Shown here: positions 45,497 through 53,459 of the stretch, piece by piece | Layout of the letters: every line of letters begins with the position of its first letter | How positions within the stretch are numbered: position 1 is the first letter of the stretch | Assembly (NCBI RefSeq): GCF_022484225.1 | Contig: NZ_JAKVLT010000001.1 | Span: 1,240,001-1,304,000 of the forward strand | DNA: 64,000 nucleotides | From: Pseudoramibacter sp. | GTDB taxonomy: Bacteria; Bacillota; Clostridia; Eubacteriales; Eubacteriaceae | Reading direction: 5' to 3' | Position numbers and translations under genes: made by a program | Notes under the pieces: generated by a model | What the model saw: only the letters and a program-made list of their open reading frames with translations | Told to the model about the DNA's origin: nothing | Database searches by the model: none

Positions 45497-46252
45497 TTAA
45501 AGGTATAATTCTTTTCTGAAACGGCGGATCTGATCTGGAGAAAGCTGGCCCGGCGCTGTCGCAGCGGATTCTGAAAGGGCGGCATAGGTTAAGCTTCCGC
45601 CAAAATATTCCGGCGCGATGCGCAGGAGCCGGCCGCAAGTGCCCATCATGATGAAAATAATGGGTTTCTGCCAGTGGCTTTTTTTGATAAAACGCAAAAT
45701 CCCGTAGCTCGACTGCAGGATATCATCTTTGCTTTCAGCCTGCATGGCAATTTTGATGACATCGGGATTTTTTTCTGCAATGTCGTAGAGCTTTTGCTTA
45801 AAAGCCTTTGGTTTCAGTGCTTTTTTGAAATTGTGATAAGATAAAATGAGCTGTTTATCCTGACGGCGGACGGCCTTTCGAACCGTCTTGATCATTTTTT
45901 CAGACTGACTGGCTTCAATGTCGACGTAGGCGACGGCAGGGTGATCGATGGCCTGCAGAATGGCCTTTTCACGGAAGTCACTGTCCGCTTCTGAGCAGGC
46001 CCCGCCTTCTGAAAAATCGCGGAATGTGTACAGGATCGGAATGTGTTTTTCAGCCATTAAATCGAGACAGGCACCCTGGGCCTTGTCTGGCAGTAAGCCC
46101 AAAGCGTCGCGCCGCCATTCAATGAGATCCGGCTTCGCGGCTGCTGCCTGATCTAAAAGCGCAGGCAGCGCGTCTTGTGTCTGAGGGCCGATGGGAACAC
46201 AGAGAGCAAAAGTTTGCGGCTCTAAATTAAAAGATTGACTTAAAGATTTCAT
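45497..46252 (-). CDS. aroD: type I 3-dehydroquinate dehydratase
   Basis: AroD dehydrates 3-dehydroquinate by a Schiff-base mechanism. The 251-residue product has LIEWRRD, LILSYHNF with the catalytic His, DVIKIAM with the Schiff-base Lys, and FIMMGTCGRLLRI and GGSLTYA near the end. It precedes aroK in the same direction. Confidence 0.95.
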   Translation of the reverse strand: MKSLSQSFNLEPQTFALCVPIGPQTQDALPALLDQAAAAKPDLIEWRRDALGLLPDKAQGACLDLMAEKHIPILYTFRDFSEGGACSEADSDFREKAILQAIDHPAVAYVDIEASQSEKMIKTVRKAVRRQDKQLILSYHNFKKALKPKAFKQKLYDIAEKNPDVIKIAMQAESKDDILQSSYGILRFIKKSHWQKPIIFIMMGTCGRLLRIAPEYFGGSLTYAALSESAATAPGQLSPDQIRRFRKELYL

Positions 46253-46294
46253 AATTCAAGTTTACGCCTCAGCGGTGTATATTTCAAGTTGTGT

Positions 46295-46300
46295 TATAAT
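46295..46300 (+). promoter_or_regulatory. -10 box ahead of the P-type ATPase gene
   Basis: TATAAT lies 42 bases before the GTG start in the 89-base divergent gap. No clear -35 was found. Confidence 0.4.
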
Positions 46301-46341
46301 AAAAAACAAGAAATTAAGCTTAAGGACAGGAGGTTCGTCAG

Positions 46342-48705
46342 GTGACTGGATTATCGTCCAAGCAGGCATTGGAACTGAAGCAAAAAGGCCAGGGAAACAA
46401 CCAGGTTTCAAAATCGGCCAAAACGGTGAAAGACATTGTCAAAGAAAATACACTGACTTATTTTAACTTGATTTTTGCTGTTCTGGCAGTGCTTCTGGTA
46501 CTTGCGCAGGCGTGGAACGGCCTGACGTTTCTGCCTGTGATCATTGCCAATACGCTGATCGGGATTATTCAGGAAATCCAGGCCAAAAAAGTATTGGATC
46601 ATCTGACGATCATGAATACACCGGTGGCGAAAGCTTACCGGGACGGCAGGGTGAAAAAAATTGCTATTGAAGATCTCGTCCTCGGAGACGTCATTGTCTT
46701 AGAAGGGGGCGTTCAGATTCCAGCGGACGCCGAAGTGGTGTCCGGCGAAATAGCCGTTAACGAGGCGCTGTTAACCGGAGAAGCTGATGAAATCACCAAA
46801 CAGCCGGGAGACGAACTGATGTCTGGCGCCTTCGTGGTGTCGGGAAAATGCACGGCCCGTCTCGTTCGCGTCGGCGAAAAAGCGTATATCAATCAGCTGA
46901 CTTTAAAGGCGAAGGCCGTCGAATCCGACGACCGTTCGGAAATGGTGCGGGCCATTGACGGCATTGTCAAACTGGCGGGCATTGTGATCATTCCCATTGG
47001 CATTCTGCTGCTGTATCAGAGCGTCGGCGTGGCGCACCGCAGTTTTGTGAAAGCCGTGCCATCGATGGTGGCAGCGGTGATCGGCATGATCCCCGAAGGA
47101 CTGTACCTGCTTTTATCGGTGACCCTTGCCGTTTCGGCGATGCGGCTCGCTAAAAAACAAGTGATGCTCCACGACATGAAGAGCATTGAATCCCTGGCGC
47201 GGGTCGATGTGGTCTGTGTCGATAAAACCGGGACGATTACAGACAACGCCATGCTCGTCGCCGATGTCGTGCCGGTTCAGAAAATGAACCGTTCGGAAAT
47301 GGAACGCGCCGGTGCGCTGGTCAGCCGTTATCTCGGCGCCCAAAACGATGAAAACGCGACATCGGTTGCGATGACCGATTACTTCGGCAAAAATCAAAAG
47401 GGCGCCAATGCCGTTGAGGTGCTGCCCTTTTCGTCGCGCTACAAATATTCAGCGGTGCAGTTCAGGGAAGGGGTGTTTGTGCTGGGGGCGCCCGAAATCG
47501 TCTTAAAACAGCGCTTTCGCCTTTATGAACAAGAAGTGAATCATTACGCCCAGAAAGGGTACCGGGTCATCGTTTTTGCAAAACTCGAAGGGGCGTCGGC
47601 AATTCCCAAAGAAAATCTGGGACAGCAGGATGTCAATCCGGTTTTCTTTATTCTGTTAACCAATCCGATTCGGAAAAATGCGCCGAAAACCTTTCAGTAT
47701 TTTGAAAATCAGGGGGTGACGGTCAAAGTCATTTCCGGGGACAATCCGGTGACGGTCTCTGAAGTGGCCAGAAAAGCCAATATTTCAGGCGCTGAAGACT
47801 ATGTCAACGCCCAGGACTTGAAAACCCAGGAGGATATTGACGAGGCGGTCAAGAAAACGACAGTGTTCGGGCGCGTCACGCCGGAACAGAAGCGACAGAT
47901 CGTTCATGCGCTGCAGGCCCAGGGCCATACCGTGGCCATGACTGGCGACGGCGTCAACGATATTCTGGCGATGAAAGATTCAGACTGTTCCATCGCCATG
48001 GCCTCGGGTTCAGACGCGGCAGTTCAGGCCGCTCAGGTGGCGCTTTTGGATTCAGATTTTTCCCACATGCCTCAGATCGTCTCCGAAGGCAGGCGGGTGA
48101 TCAACAACATCGAACGGTCGGCGACCCTGTTTTTGGTCAAGAACATCTTTTCATTTTTGCTGTCGATTTTCACCATCGTCAGCATCATGGATTATCCCCT
48201 GACCCCTTCGCAGATTTCGCTCATTTCGATGTTTAATATCGGTATCCCGGCGTTTTTCCTGGCGATGGAACCCAACAACCGGCGCATCGAAGGGCATTTT
48301 ATCCAGCGGGTGATGCTCAGGGCCATGCCGGCGGCTTTGACAGATTTCTTTATGATTGCAGCGCTGGTCGTCTTTGGCAAAACCTTCGGCGTCGGCGGGC
48401 AGGATATCTCGGTTGCCGCGACATTTCTTCTGGCCATCGTCGGCTTCATGATCCTGTACAATATCTCAAGTCCGCTCAACGTGTTCCGGGGCATTGTCAT
48501 CGCAGGATGCATCGCAGGGCTTGTGGTTCTGGCTGTGACCATGAATCAGTTGTTTGATATTCAGTTTATTTCAGTAAAATGTGTCATGCTCTTTGTGCTT
48601 TTTGCAGTGGCGACGGTCCCGTGTATGCGGATTTTGACGAAACTGTTTGTATCGATCGACCGCGCAGCCGCAAGACGCCGCGAAGAGATGCAGCAATCAG
48701 CGTAG
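46342..48705 (+). CDS. cation-transporting P-type ATPase (CtpE-like)
   Basis: The 787-residue protein has the actuator loop LLTGEADE, the helix-4 motif IPEGL at 250-254, phosphorylation site DKTGT at 294-298, and TGDGVNDILAMKDSDC. Six to ten membrane helices are predicted. PEGL and overall layout resemble CtpE-type calcium or divalent ATPases; K+ or heavy metals are less likely because no CPC or metal-binding domain is present. The start is GTG 46342 with CAGGAGG upstream. A 169-residue gene of unknown function follows 24 bases later. Confidence 0.92.
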   Translation: MTGLSSKQALELKQKGQGNNQVSKSAKTVKDIVKENTLTYFNLIFAVLAVLLVLAQAWNGLTFLPVIIANTLIGIIQEIQAKKVLDHLTIMNTPVAKAYRDGRVKKIAIEDLVLGDVIVLEGGVQIPADAEVVSGEIAVNEALLTGEADEITKQPGDELMSGAFVVSGKCTARLVRVGEKAYINQLTLKAKAVESDDRSEMVRAIDGIVKLAGIVIIPIGILLLYQSVGVAHRSFVKAVPSMVAAVIGMIPEGLYLLLSVTLAVSAMRLAKKQVMLHDMKSIESLARVDVVCVDKTGTITDNAMLVADVVPVQKMNRSEMERAGALVSRYLGAQNDENATSVAMTDYFGKNQKGANAVEVLPFSSRYKYSAVQFREGVFVLGAPEIVLKQRFRLYEQEVNHYAQKGYRVIVFAKLEGASAIPKENLGQQDVNPVFFILLTNPIRKNAPKTFQYFENQGVTVKVISGDNPVTVSEVARKANISGAEDYVNAQDLKTQEDIDEAVKKTTVFGRVTPEQKRQIVHALQAQGHTVAMTGDGVNDILAMKDSDCSIAMASGSDAAVQAAQVALLDSDFSHMPQIVSEGRRVINNIERSATLFLVKNIFSFLLSIFTIVSIMDYPLTPSQISLISMFNIGIPAFFLAMEPNNRRIEGHFIQRVMLRAMPAALTDFFMIAALVVFGKTFGVGGQDISVAATFLLAIVGFMILYNISSPLNVFRGIVIAGCIAGLVVLAVTMNQLFDIQFISVKCVMLFVLFAVATVPCMRILTKLFVSIDRAAARRREEMQQSA

Positions 48706-48729
48706 AAAGTGTAGAAAGGGAGAATCATT

Positions 48730-49239
48730 ATGAAAGTAATCGGCACAGAATCGACGGCAATTTTAAAAATGCACATTATTGCAAAATCGGACGAAGAAAA
48801 GGCAAAGATGGACACGGAAGGTCAGCTTGAGCCCAAAATGATCGACGCATCGCCTTTGAGTGAAAAAGACGGCTTAAAACAGAATCGCTATAATTTAACC
48901 GTCGGCGTCACCCCAGACCTTGAATACGAGATTACAGGCATTATGCAGACTTTGGAAAATATCGGGGATGCGCCGGATTACCATGTGGTGGAATGGAACA
49001 GCGCGCAGATCTTCATCGCGACGGTGATGCGGATCGCCTCGAACAATGCCCTGGCGGATTATGCAGGGGGCGACTCTTCGAAACTTTTGACCTCTCAGAA
49101 AGAAGACCTTTCCAAGGCGGTGAAAAAAGTTCCAGAAATCTGGGCCATGCAGCAGTTCTACGACACCTGTTTCAGCGATCCGGAACACGATTATTCGGAC
49201 TATACCTTCGCGATTTCTTTAAAGGCGATCGAAGAATAA
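48730..49239 (+). CDS. conserved hypothetical protein
   Basis: I do not recognise this 169-residue product. It is soluble and acidic, with a strand-rich start (KVIGTESTAILKMHIIAKSD), a central TPDLEYEITGIMQTLENIGD and a helical, Ala-rich middle. No cysteine motif or signal peptide is visible. It is cotranscribed with the P-type ATPase by spacing and ends before a strong bidirectional terminator. Confidence 0.7.
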   Translation: MKVIGTESTAILKMHIIAKSDEEKAKMDTEGQLEPKMIDASPLSEKDGLKQNRYNLTVGVTPDLEYEITGIMQTLENIGDAPDYHVVEWNSAQIFIATVMRIASNNALADYAGGDSSKLLTSQKEDLSKAVKKVPEIWAMQQFYDTCFSDPEHDYSDYTFAISLKAIEE

Positions 49240-49252
49240 GAAATACGAATAA

Positions 49253-49300
49253 AAAACACAAAAACACGCTTTTTATTTAAAAAGCGTGTTTTTGTGTTTT
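49253..49300 (+). terminator. bidirectional terminator
   Basis: A perfect 22-bp stem (arms 49253-49274 and 49279-49300) with a four-base loop separates the hypothetical gene from the convergent TVP38 gene. Confidence 0.93.
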
Positions 49301-49305
49301 AAGCT

Positions 49306-50049
49306 TTACATCTTTGATAAAAACCAGTCTTTTTTCCAGAGCATGAACAAAATCAGTGCGATCTGTGCGGCAAAAGACAAGACGACAAAAAAGTACTGTC
49401 CCCGAATGAGGAAAGAGCCGGCGAGACAGTTTAAGATAATCTGGATCCAGCTCGAAGCTGCAACCGCCGCACCGAATCCTACAGCCGAAATGCTTGTCGA
49501 TGAAGCGAGGTAGGGAATGATGCCGTTGGGAATACCGGGAATCAGGCAGGCCATGCCGAAAACAAATTCGGGGTTGGCAGAATTGATTTTGCCCATGATC
49601 CAGCTTTTGCTCGTTTTTTTCTGAAAGTAACTGGATATTTTCCGGCCAAGGGCAAAACGTTCTGAAAAGCGTTTGCCGATTTTCCGGGCAAAAATAAAAA
49701 CCATGCAGTTGCCGGCGACAAATCCGATGTAGCAGAGTATAAAAGCCGTCCACCATCTGTAAATCAATCCGGCGGCGACCTGAATGGCCATGCCGGGAAA
49801 GACAATACTGATCACCTGAATGATTGAGAAAAGGACAATCGTAATGTATCCGCGCCATCTTCCCTGCTGCTGCAGGTAAGCGGCAATCTGCTTTTCATCA
49901 CCCTTTTGGAGCAGTTTGATGAGCATTGGAAATGATTTTGCGGCATTGCCAAAAGCGATATAAATCATCCAGACAAAAATGGCTAAGGCTGCGAGCAATA
50001 CAAGATTTTTCCAGTATTTATGCATAAAAGATTTGAATGAATGATTCAT
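49306..50049 (-). CDS. TVP38/TMEM64 (VTT/DedA-like) membrane protein
   Basis: The 247-residue product has about six helices and the VTT-domain core: VISIVFPGMAIQVAAGLIY, FVAGNCMVFIFARKIGKR and a C-terminal LIPGIPNGIIPYLA re-entrant segment. Proteins of this family are lipid scramblases or undecaprenyl phosphate flippases in part; no specific role is assigned. GAGG precedes the ATG. Confidence 0.9.
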   Translation of the reverse strand: MNHSFKSFMHKYWKNLVLLAALAIFVWMIYIAFGNAAKSFPMLIKLLQKGDEKQIAAYLQQQGRWRGYITIVLFSIIQVISIVFPGMAIQVAAGLIYRWWTAFILCYIGFVAGNCMVFIFARKIGKRFSERFALGRKISSYFQKKTSKSWIMGKINSANPEFVFGMACLIPGIPNGIIPYLASSTSISAVGFGAAVAASSWIQIILNCLAGSFLIRGQYFFVVLSFAAQIALILFMLWKKDWFLSKM

Positions 50050-50181
50050 ACACGCATCCTCTAGAATATAAAGTTTTGATTGATAGAAAGTAAAGTTTTT
50101 TTTAACGATACATGAATAACAATTATATTATCGCAATTCTTTAATGATTGTCAAGCACCTCAAAAATAATCCGGAGAGCGA
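50050..50181. other. first part of the 308-base gap before the nif-like operon, with a minus-strand promoter
   Basis: The whole gap runs 50050-50357 and holds no gene. On the minus strand TTGACA (50149-50154 forward) lies 18 bases upstream of TAATAT near 50125-50130, serving the TVP38 gene. The rest of this part is AT-rich. The plus-strand promoter and attenuator fill 50182-50357. Confidence 0.5.
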
Positions 50182-50210
50182 TTGACGAAAAATTTGTCTC
50201 ACATTATAAT
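50182..50210 (+). promoter_or_regulatory. promoter of the nitrogenase-like/hyp/hyd operon
   Basis: TTGACG at 50182-50187 and TATAAT at 50205-50210 have an exact 17-base spacer. Transcription should begin near 50217, just before the first arm of the leader structure. It is the only clear promoter I see before the 13.5-kb gene run. Confidence 0.75.
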
Positions 50211-50216
50211 AATTTA

Positions 50217-50320
50217 AAGACTGACTTGAAAAGGAACACATTCTTGACAGGAAAGTCAGAACAATTTGAATTTGCGCTGACTTTTATTTTAGTTGAGAAA
50301 TTAAAATAAAAGTCTTTTTT
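50217..50320 (+). promoter_or_regulatory. attenuator leader of the nitrogenase-like operon
   Basis: Four segments can pair in alternative ways. Segment 1 CTGACTT (50221-50227) pairs with segment 2 AAGTCAG (50253-50259). Segment 2 (AAAGTCAG, 50252-50259) also pairs with segment 3 CTGACTTT (50277-50284). Segment 3 (GACTTTTATTTTA, 50279-50291) pairs perfectly over 13 bp with segment 4 (50302-50314), followed by TTTTTT, an intrinsic terminator. Pairing 1-2 would favour termination, pairing 2-3 would prevent it. Confidence 0.7.
50244..50309 (+). CDS. possible 21-residue leader peptide inside the attenuator
   Basis: A TTG codon eight bases after AAGGA opens a 21-codon frame (Thr-Gly-Lys-Ser-Glu-Gln-Phe after the start) that ends at TAA 50307. 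The frame covers segments 2 and 3, so a ribosome translating it would disturb the pairing. There is no run of one amino acid that would name a signal. It is only a candidate. Confidence 0.3.
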   Translation: MTGKSEQFEFALTFILVEKLK

Positions 50321-50357
50321 ATTGAATGATTATTAATAGGAAAGAAAAGGAGAGAAA

Positions 50358-51107
50358 ATGTTAAAAATTGCCATTTACGGAAAAGGCGGTATTGGAAAAT
50401 CAACCATTACCAGTAATTTGGCAGCCGCTTTTGCTTACCGCGGTAAAAAAGTCATCCAGATCGGCTGTGATCCGAAGGCAGATTCGACGGTGAATCTGCT
50501 GCACAATCATCCGGTCAAACCGGTGATGAGCCTGCTCCGCGAGGGCGAGGAGCCGGAAAGTCTGGAAGCGCTTTCCAAAACAGGCTACGGCGGGGTGCTG
50601 TGCATCGAGACGGGTGGACCGACGCCGGGTCTGGGCTGTGCCGGGAGAGGTATTATTGCGACGTTTCAGCTTTTGGAAGATCTGGAATTGGTTGAAACCG
50701 TTCAGCCCGATGTGATTTTGTACGACGTGTTGGGAGATGTGGTGTGCGGCGGCTTTGCAGCGCCGATTCGGGAAGGCTACGCAGAGAAAGTTTTGATCGT
50801 TACCTCAGGCGAAAAAATGGCCTTGTACGCGGCGAACAATATTAACACAGCGGTGCATAATTTTGAAGACCGGGGATACGCTTCGGTGGGCGGGCTGATC
50901 TTAAACCGCCGCCATGTGCCAGATGAAGAGGAAAAAGTGAAAAAATTCGCCGCTGACTGCCATCTGCCCATCTTGGCGGATTTTCCAAGAAGCGACGCCA
51001 TTAATCATTTTGAAGATCTTGGACAGACGGTGATTGAAGGGAATCCTGATTTGGAAATCTCTCAAAAATTCATCGCCCTTTCAAAGCGTTTAGAGGCGGC
51101 ACAATGA
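50358..51107 (+). CDS. NifH-like ATPase reductase, copy 1
   Basis: This 249-residue protein belongs to the nitrogenase Fe-protein superfamily, whose members hydrolyse ATP to pass electrons to a partner. It has the P-loop GKGGIGKST at 8-16, switch region GCDPKADST, Cys94 in GLGCAGRG and Cys130 in [10 protein letters not shown], the two ligands per subunit of the bridging [4Fe-4S] cluster, and Arg97. It is about 40 residues shorter than NifH. It overlaps the NifD-like gene by ATGA. AAAAGGAGAG precedes the ATG. The partner should be the D1/K1 pair. Confidence 0.92.
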   Translation: MLKIAIYGKGGIGKSTITSNLAAAFAYRGKKVIQIGCDPKADSTVNLLHNHPVKPVMSLLREGEEPESLEALSKTGYGGVLCIETGGPTPGLGCAGRGIIATFQLLEDLELVETVQPDVILYDVLGDVVCGGFAAPIREGYAEKVLIVTSGEKMALYAANNINTAVHNFEDRGYASVGGLILNRRHVPDEEEKVKKFAADCHLPILADFPRSDAINHFEDLGQTVIEGNPDLEISQKFIALSKRLEAAQ

Positions 51108-52435
51108 AAATAGGTCAAGCCGTATCTGAAATACTGGCTGAGGGTCAGGACGCCCTGCAGTCTCAAATTGCCGAAACGCGGAATTTAATTTACTCTTCAC
51201 CGGCAACTTTGGCATACAACTCACCTGGAGCTGAAGGCTACGGCGTCAAGCGCGCAGGTCTTTCTATTCCCGGTTCTGTGATGCTCATCGTCTCTCCGGG
51301 ATGCTGCGGGCGCAACACTTCAGAACTTTCTGAACGCCCGGAATACCGCCAGCGTTTCTTTTATTTAACCATGGACGAGACGGATTTAATTACAGGACGG
51401 CATTTAACCAAGATTCCCGAAGCCGTAGAGGAGATGATCGCTTTTCTTCCCGAAAAGCCCTCTGTGATCATGATCTGCATCACCTGTGTGGATGCACTTT
51501 TGGGAACAGATATGGACCGGGTGTGTCGGAAAGCCGAAGCGGCCGCCGGGGTTCCGGTGCGGCCCTGCTACATGTACGCCCTGACCCGGGAAGGGCGCAA
51601 GCCGCCGATGGTGCATGTGAGGCAGTCCCTTTACGATCTCCTCGAAAAACGCCAGAGAAAGGTTCACAACGCCAACATCCTCGGCTTTTTCAACGGCGTG
51701 GATCAGGACAGCGAATTGTACAAACTCCTCAAATCCGTCGGCGTATCCCAAATTCAGACGCTGAAAGACTGTGAGACGCCCGAAGATTTTTATGCCATGG
51801 CGGAAGCCAATTTTAATCTGGTGCTTTATCTCGAAGCGCTGCCGGCTGCGGAGGATCTGTACAAGCGGCTGAACATTCCCTTTATTCAGATGAATCAGCT
51901 CTATCAGACCGATAAAATTGCAGCGCAGTATGAAGCCCTTGGCAGAGCCCTCGGTGTCAATTTTGATTTTGAAGCTGATCAGAAGCAGGCCGAAGCCGTA
52001 TTTTCCCATTTAAAAGACACTGCATCCGGCTGGCAGTTCGCGGTGGGGGAAGTGGCGGACGCGAATCCCTTCGAGCTTGCCCTCGCACTTCTGCGGGAGG
52101 GACTTCAGGTGAAGACCATTTATGGCACCGTCGTTTCAGAATACTGGCCGTGGCTTACGAAAATCGCGGCGCTGGATCCTGAAGTCCGGATTATGGATAA
52201 CACGGCGCCGGAAATGATGGCCTACCGTCCGGACACGTCAGTGCCAACGGTGGCGATCGGCGCAGACGCCGTGTATTATTACCGCGATGTGCCCCGAACC
52301 GCGAAAGTGGCCTGGCGCAATTCCAGGCAGCCCTTTGGATTTGAAGGGGTGAAAAAATTCGTTCAGGCCATCGAAGAAGCCATTGTGTCTGTGAATTTAA
52401 AAAAAGGAAAAGGAGGAGAAGATGAAGGGATTTAG
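51104..52435 (+). CDS. nitrogenase component 1-like subunit (NifD-like), copy 1
   Basis: The 443-residue product has the nitrogenase component-1 fold pattern. SPGCCGRN (Cys67/68) lies where NifD has its Cys88-type ligand. [13 protein letters not shown] has Cys128 six residues before Gly, as NifD Cys154 does. Cys155 is extra. In NLVLYLEAL, Tyr242 occupies the place of the FeMo-cofactor ligand Cys275, and a Cys62-type ligand is not seen. The active-site cluster and substrate are therefore unlike nitrogenase. Cys223 (KDCETPEDF) has a counterpart in copy 2. Confidence 0.85.
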   Translation: MKIGQAVSEILAEGQDALQSQIAETRNLIYSSPATLAYNSPGAEGYGVKRAGLSIPGSVMLIVSPGCCGRNTSELSERPEYRQRFFYLTMDETDLITGRHLTKIPEAVEEMIAFLPEKPSVIMICITCVDALLGTDMDRVCRKAEAAAGVPVRPCYMYALTREGRKPPMVHVRQSLYDLLEKRQRKVHNANILGFFNGVDQDSELYKLLKSVGVSQIQTLKDCETPEDFYAMAEANFNLVLYLEALPAAEDLYKRLNIPFIQMNQLYQTDKIAAQYEALGRALGVNFDFEADQKQAEAVFSHLKDTASGWQFAVGEVADANPFELALALLREGLQVKTIYGTVVSEYWPWLTKIAALDPEVRIMDNTAPEMMAYRPDTSVPTVAIGADAVYYYRDVPRTAKVAWRNSRQPFGFEGVKKFVQAIEEAIVSVNLKKGKGGEDEGI

Positions 52436-53459
52436 AAAAGTGCTGACGCCCTTTGCGCCGGATCAGTCCGGGGCGGTCTCTGTCCTTTATCCTTTGGGAG
52501 GTGCTGTGATCGTCGTCGATGCCGGCGGCTGTACCGGCAATATCTGCGGATTTGATGAGCCTCGGTGGCAATATCAGGGGGCGGCGGTTTTCAGCGCCGG
52601 ACTCCGGGATATGGATGCGATTTTGGGACGGGATCAGCTGCTGGTCGAGAAAGCCTGCGAGCTTGTCCAGACCGTGCATCCGAAGTTTCTGGCCCTCGTT
52701 GGAACGCCGGTGTCCGCGGTCATCGGGACGGATTTGAAATCTCTGGCCCGGCTCATCGAGAAAAAAAGCGGCACCGCCGCTTTTGCCGTCACGACCAATG
52801 GCTTTCAGCTCTACGACAAAGGCGTTGAAAAAACTTATCTGGCGCTGTTTCGAAAATTCTGCACCCGGGATTCCAACCCTTCTGTTTCAGAAAAGACAGG
52901 CATTTTGGGCGTGACACCCTTTGACGTCGATATCGAACAGATGCAGCACCTGCTCAAGGCCAATGCCAACTGGTGCGCTTTTGGATTTGAACCGGATTTA
53001 TCGGCTTTTCAGCGCGCCGGGCAGATGCAGAAAAATGTCGTCGTCTCGCCCAGCGGGCTGAAGGCTGCCCGATGGCTGAAACAGCATTTTGATGTGGATT
53101 ATGTGGTTGAAGATTCGGCGGCAGTTCAGTTTGCAGACTCTCTGCCCGATGTTCGGGGCAAACGGATTTTGGCCGTGCACCAGCAGGTGGCATTGCAGTC
53201 GGCAAGACAAGTCTGGTTGGATAAAGGCGCAGCTTCAGTCACGGCAGGCACCTGGTTTATGAGCGATAGGGCATTCAGGCAGCCCGGCGACCTTCAATTT
53301 AAAGAAGAAGATGATTTTGAAGCGGCCGCGGCGTCAGGGGAATACGATATCATTGTGGCAGATTCGGTGTTAAAGCCCCTGGCAAAAAAATTTGATGGAA
53401 AATGGGTGGACTGGCCCTATTTTGCCATTTCAGGAAAGCGAATTGACGTCTATGAATGA
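52422..53459 (+). CDS. nitrogenase component 1-like subunit (NifK-like), copy 1
   Basis: The 345-residue product aligns with the second copy from its first residues ([11 protein letters not shown] against [11 protein letters not shown]). Cys37 in AGGCTGNIC is the NifK Cys95-type ligand. The NifK Cys153 position is Pro in GTPVSAVIGTD. It is shorter than NifK and about 45 residues shorter than copy 2. AGGAGGAGAAG precedes the ATG and it overlaps D1 by 14 bases, so they form a pair. The end overlaps the hypF start by eight bases. Confidence 0.8.
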   Translation: MKGFRKVLTPFAPDQSGAVSVLYPLGGAVIVVDAGGCTGNICGFDEPRWQYQGAAVFSAGLRDMDAILGRDQLLVEKACELVQTVHPKFLALVGTPVSAVIGTDLKSLARLIEKKSGTAAFAVTTNGFQLYDKGVEKTYLALFRKFCTRDSNPSVSEKTGILGVTPFDVDIEQMQHLLKANANWCAFGFEPDLSAFQRAGQMQKNVVVSPSGLKAARWLKQHFDVDYVVEDSAAVQFADSLPDVRGKRILAVHQQVALQSARQVWLDKGAASVTAGTWFMSDRAFRQPGDLQFKEEDDFEAAAASGEYDIIVADSVLKPLAKKFDGKWVDWPYFAISGKRIDVYE

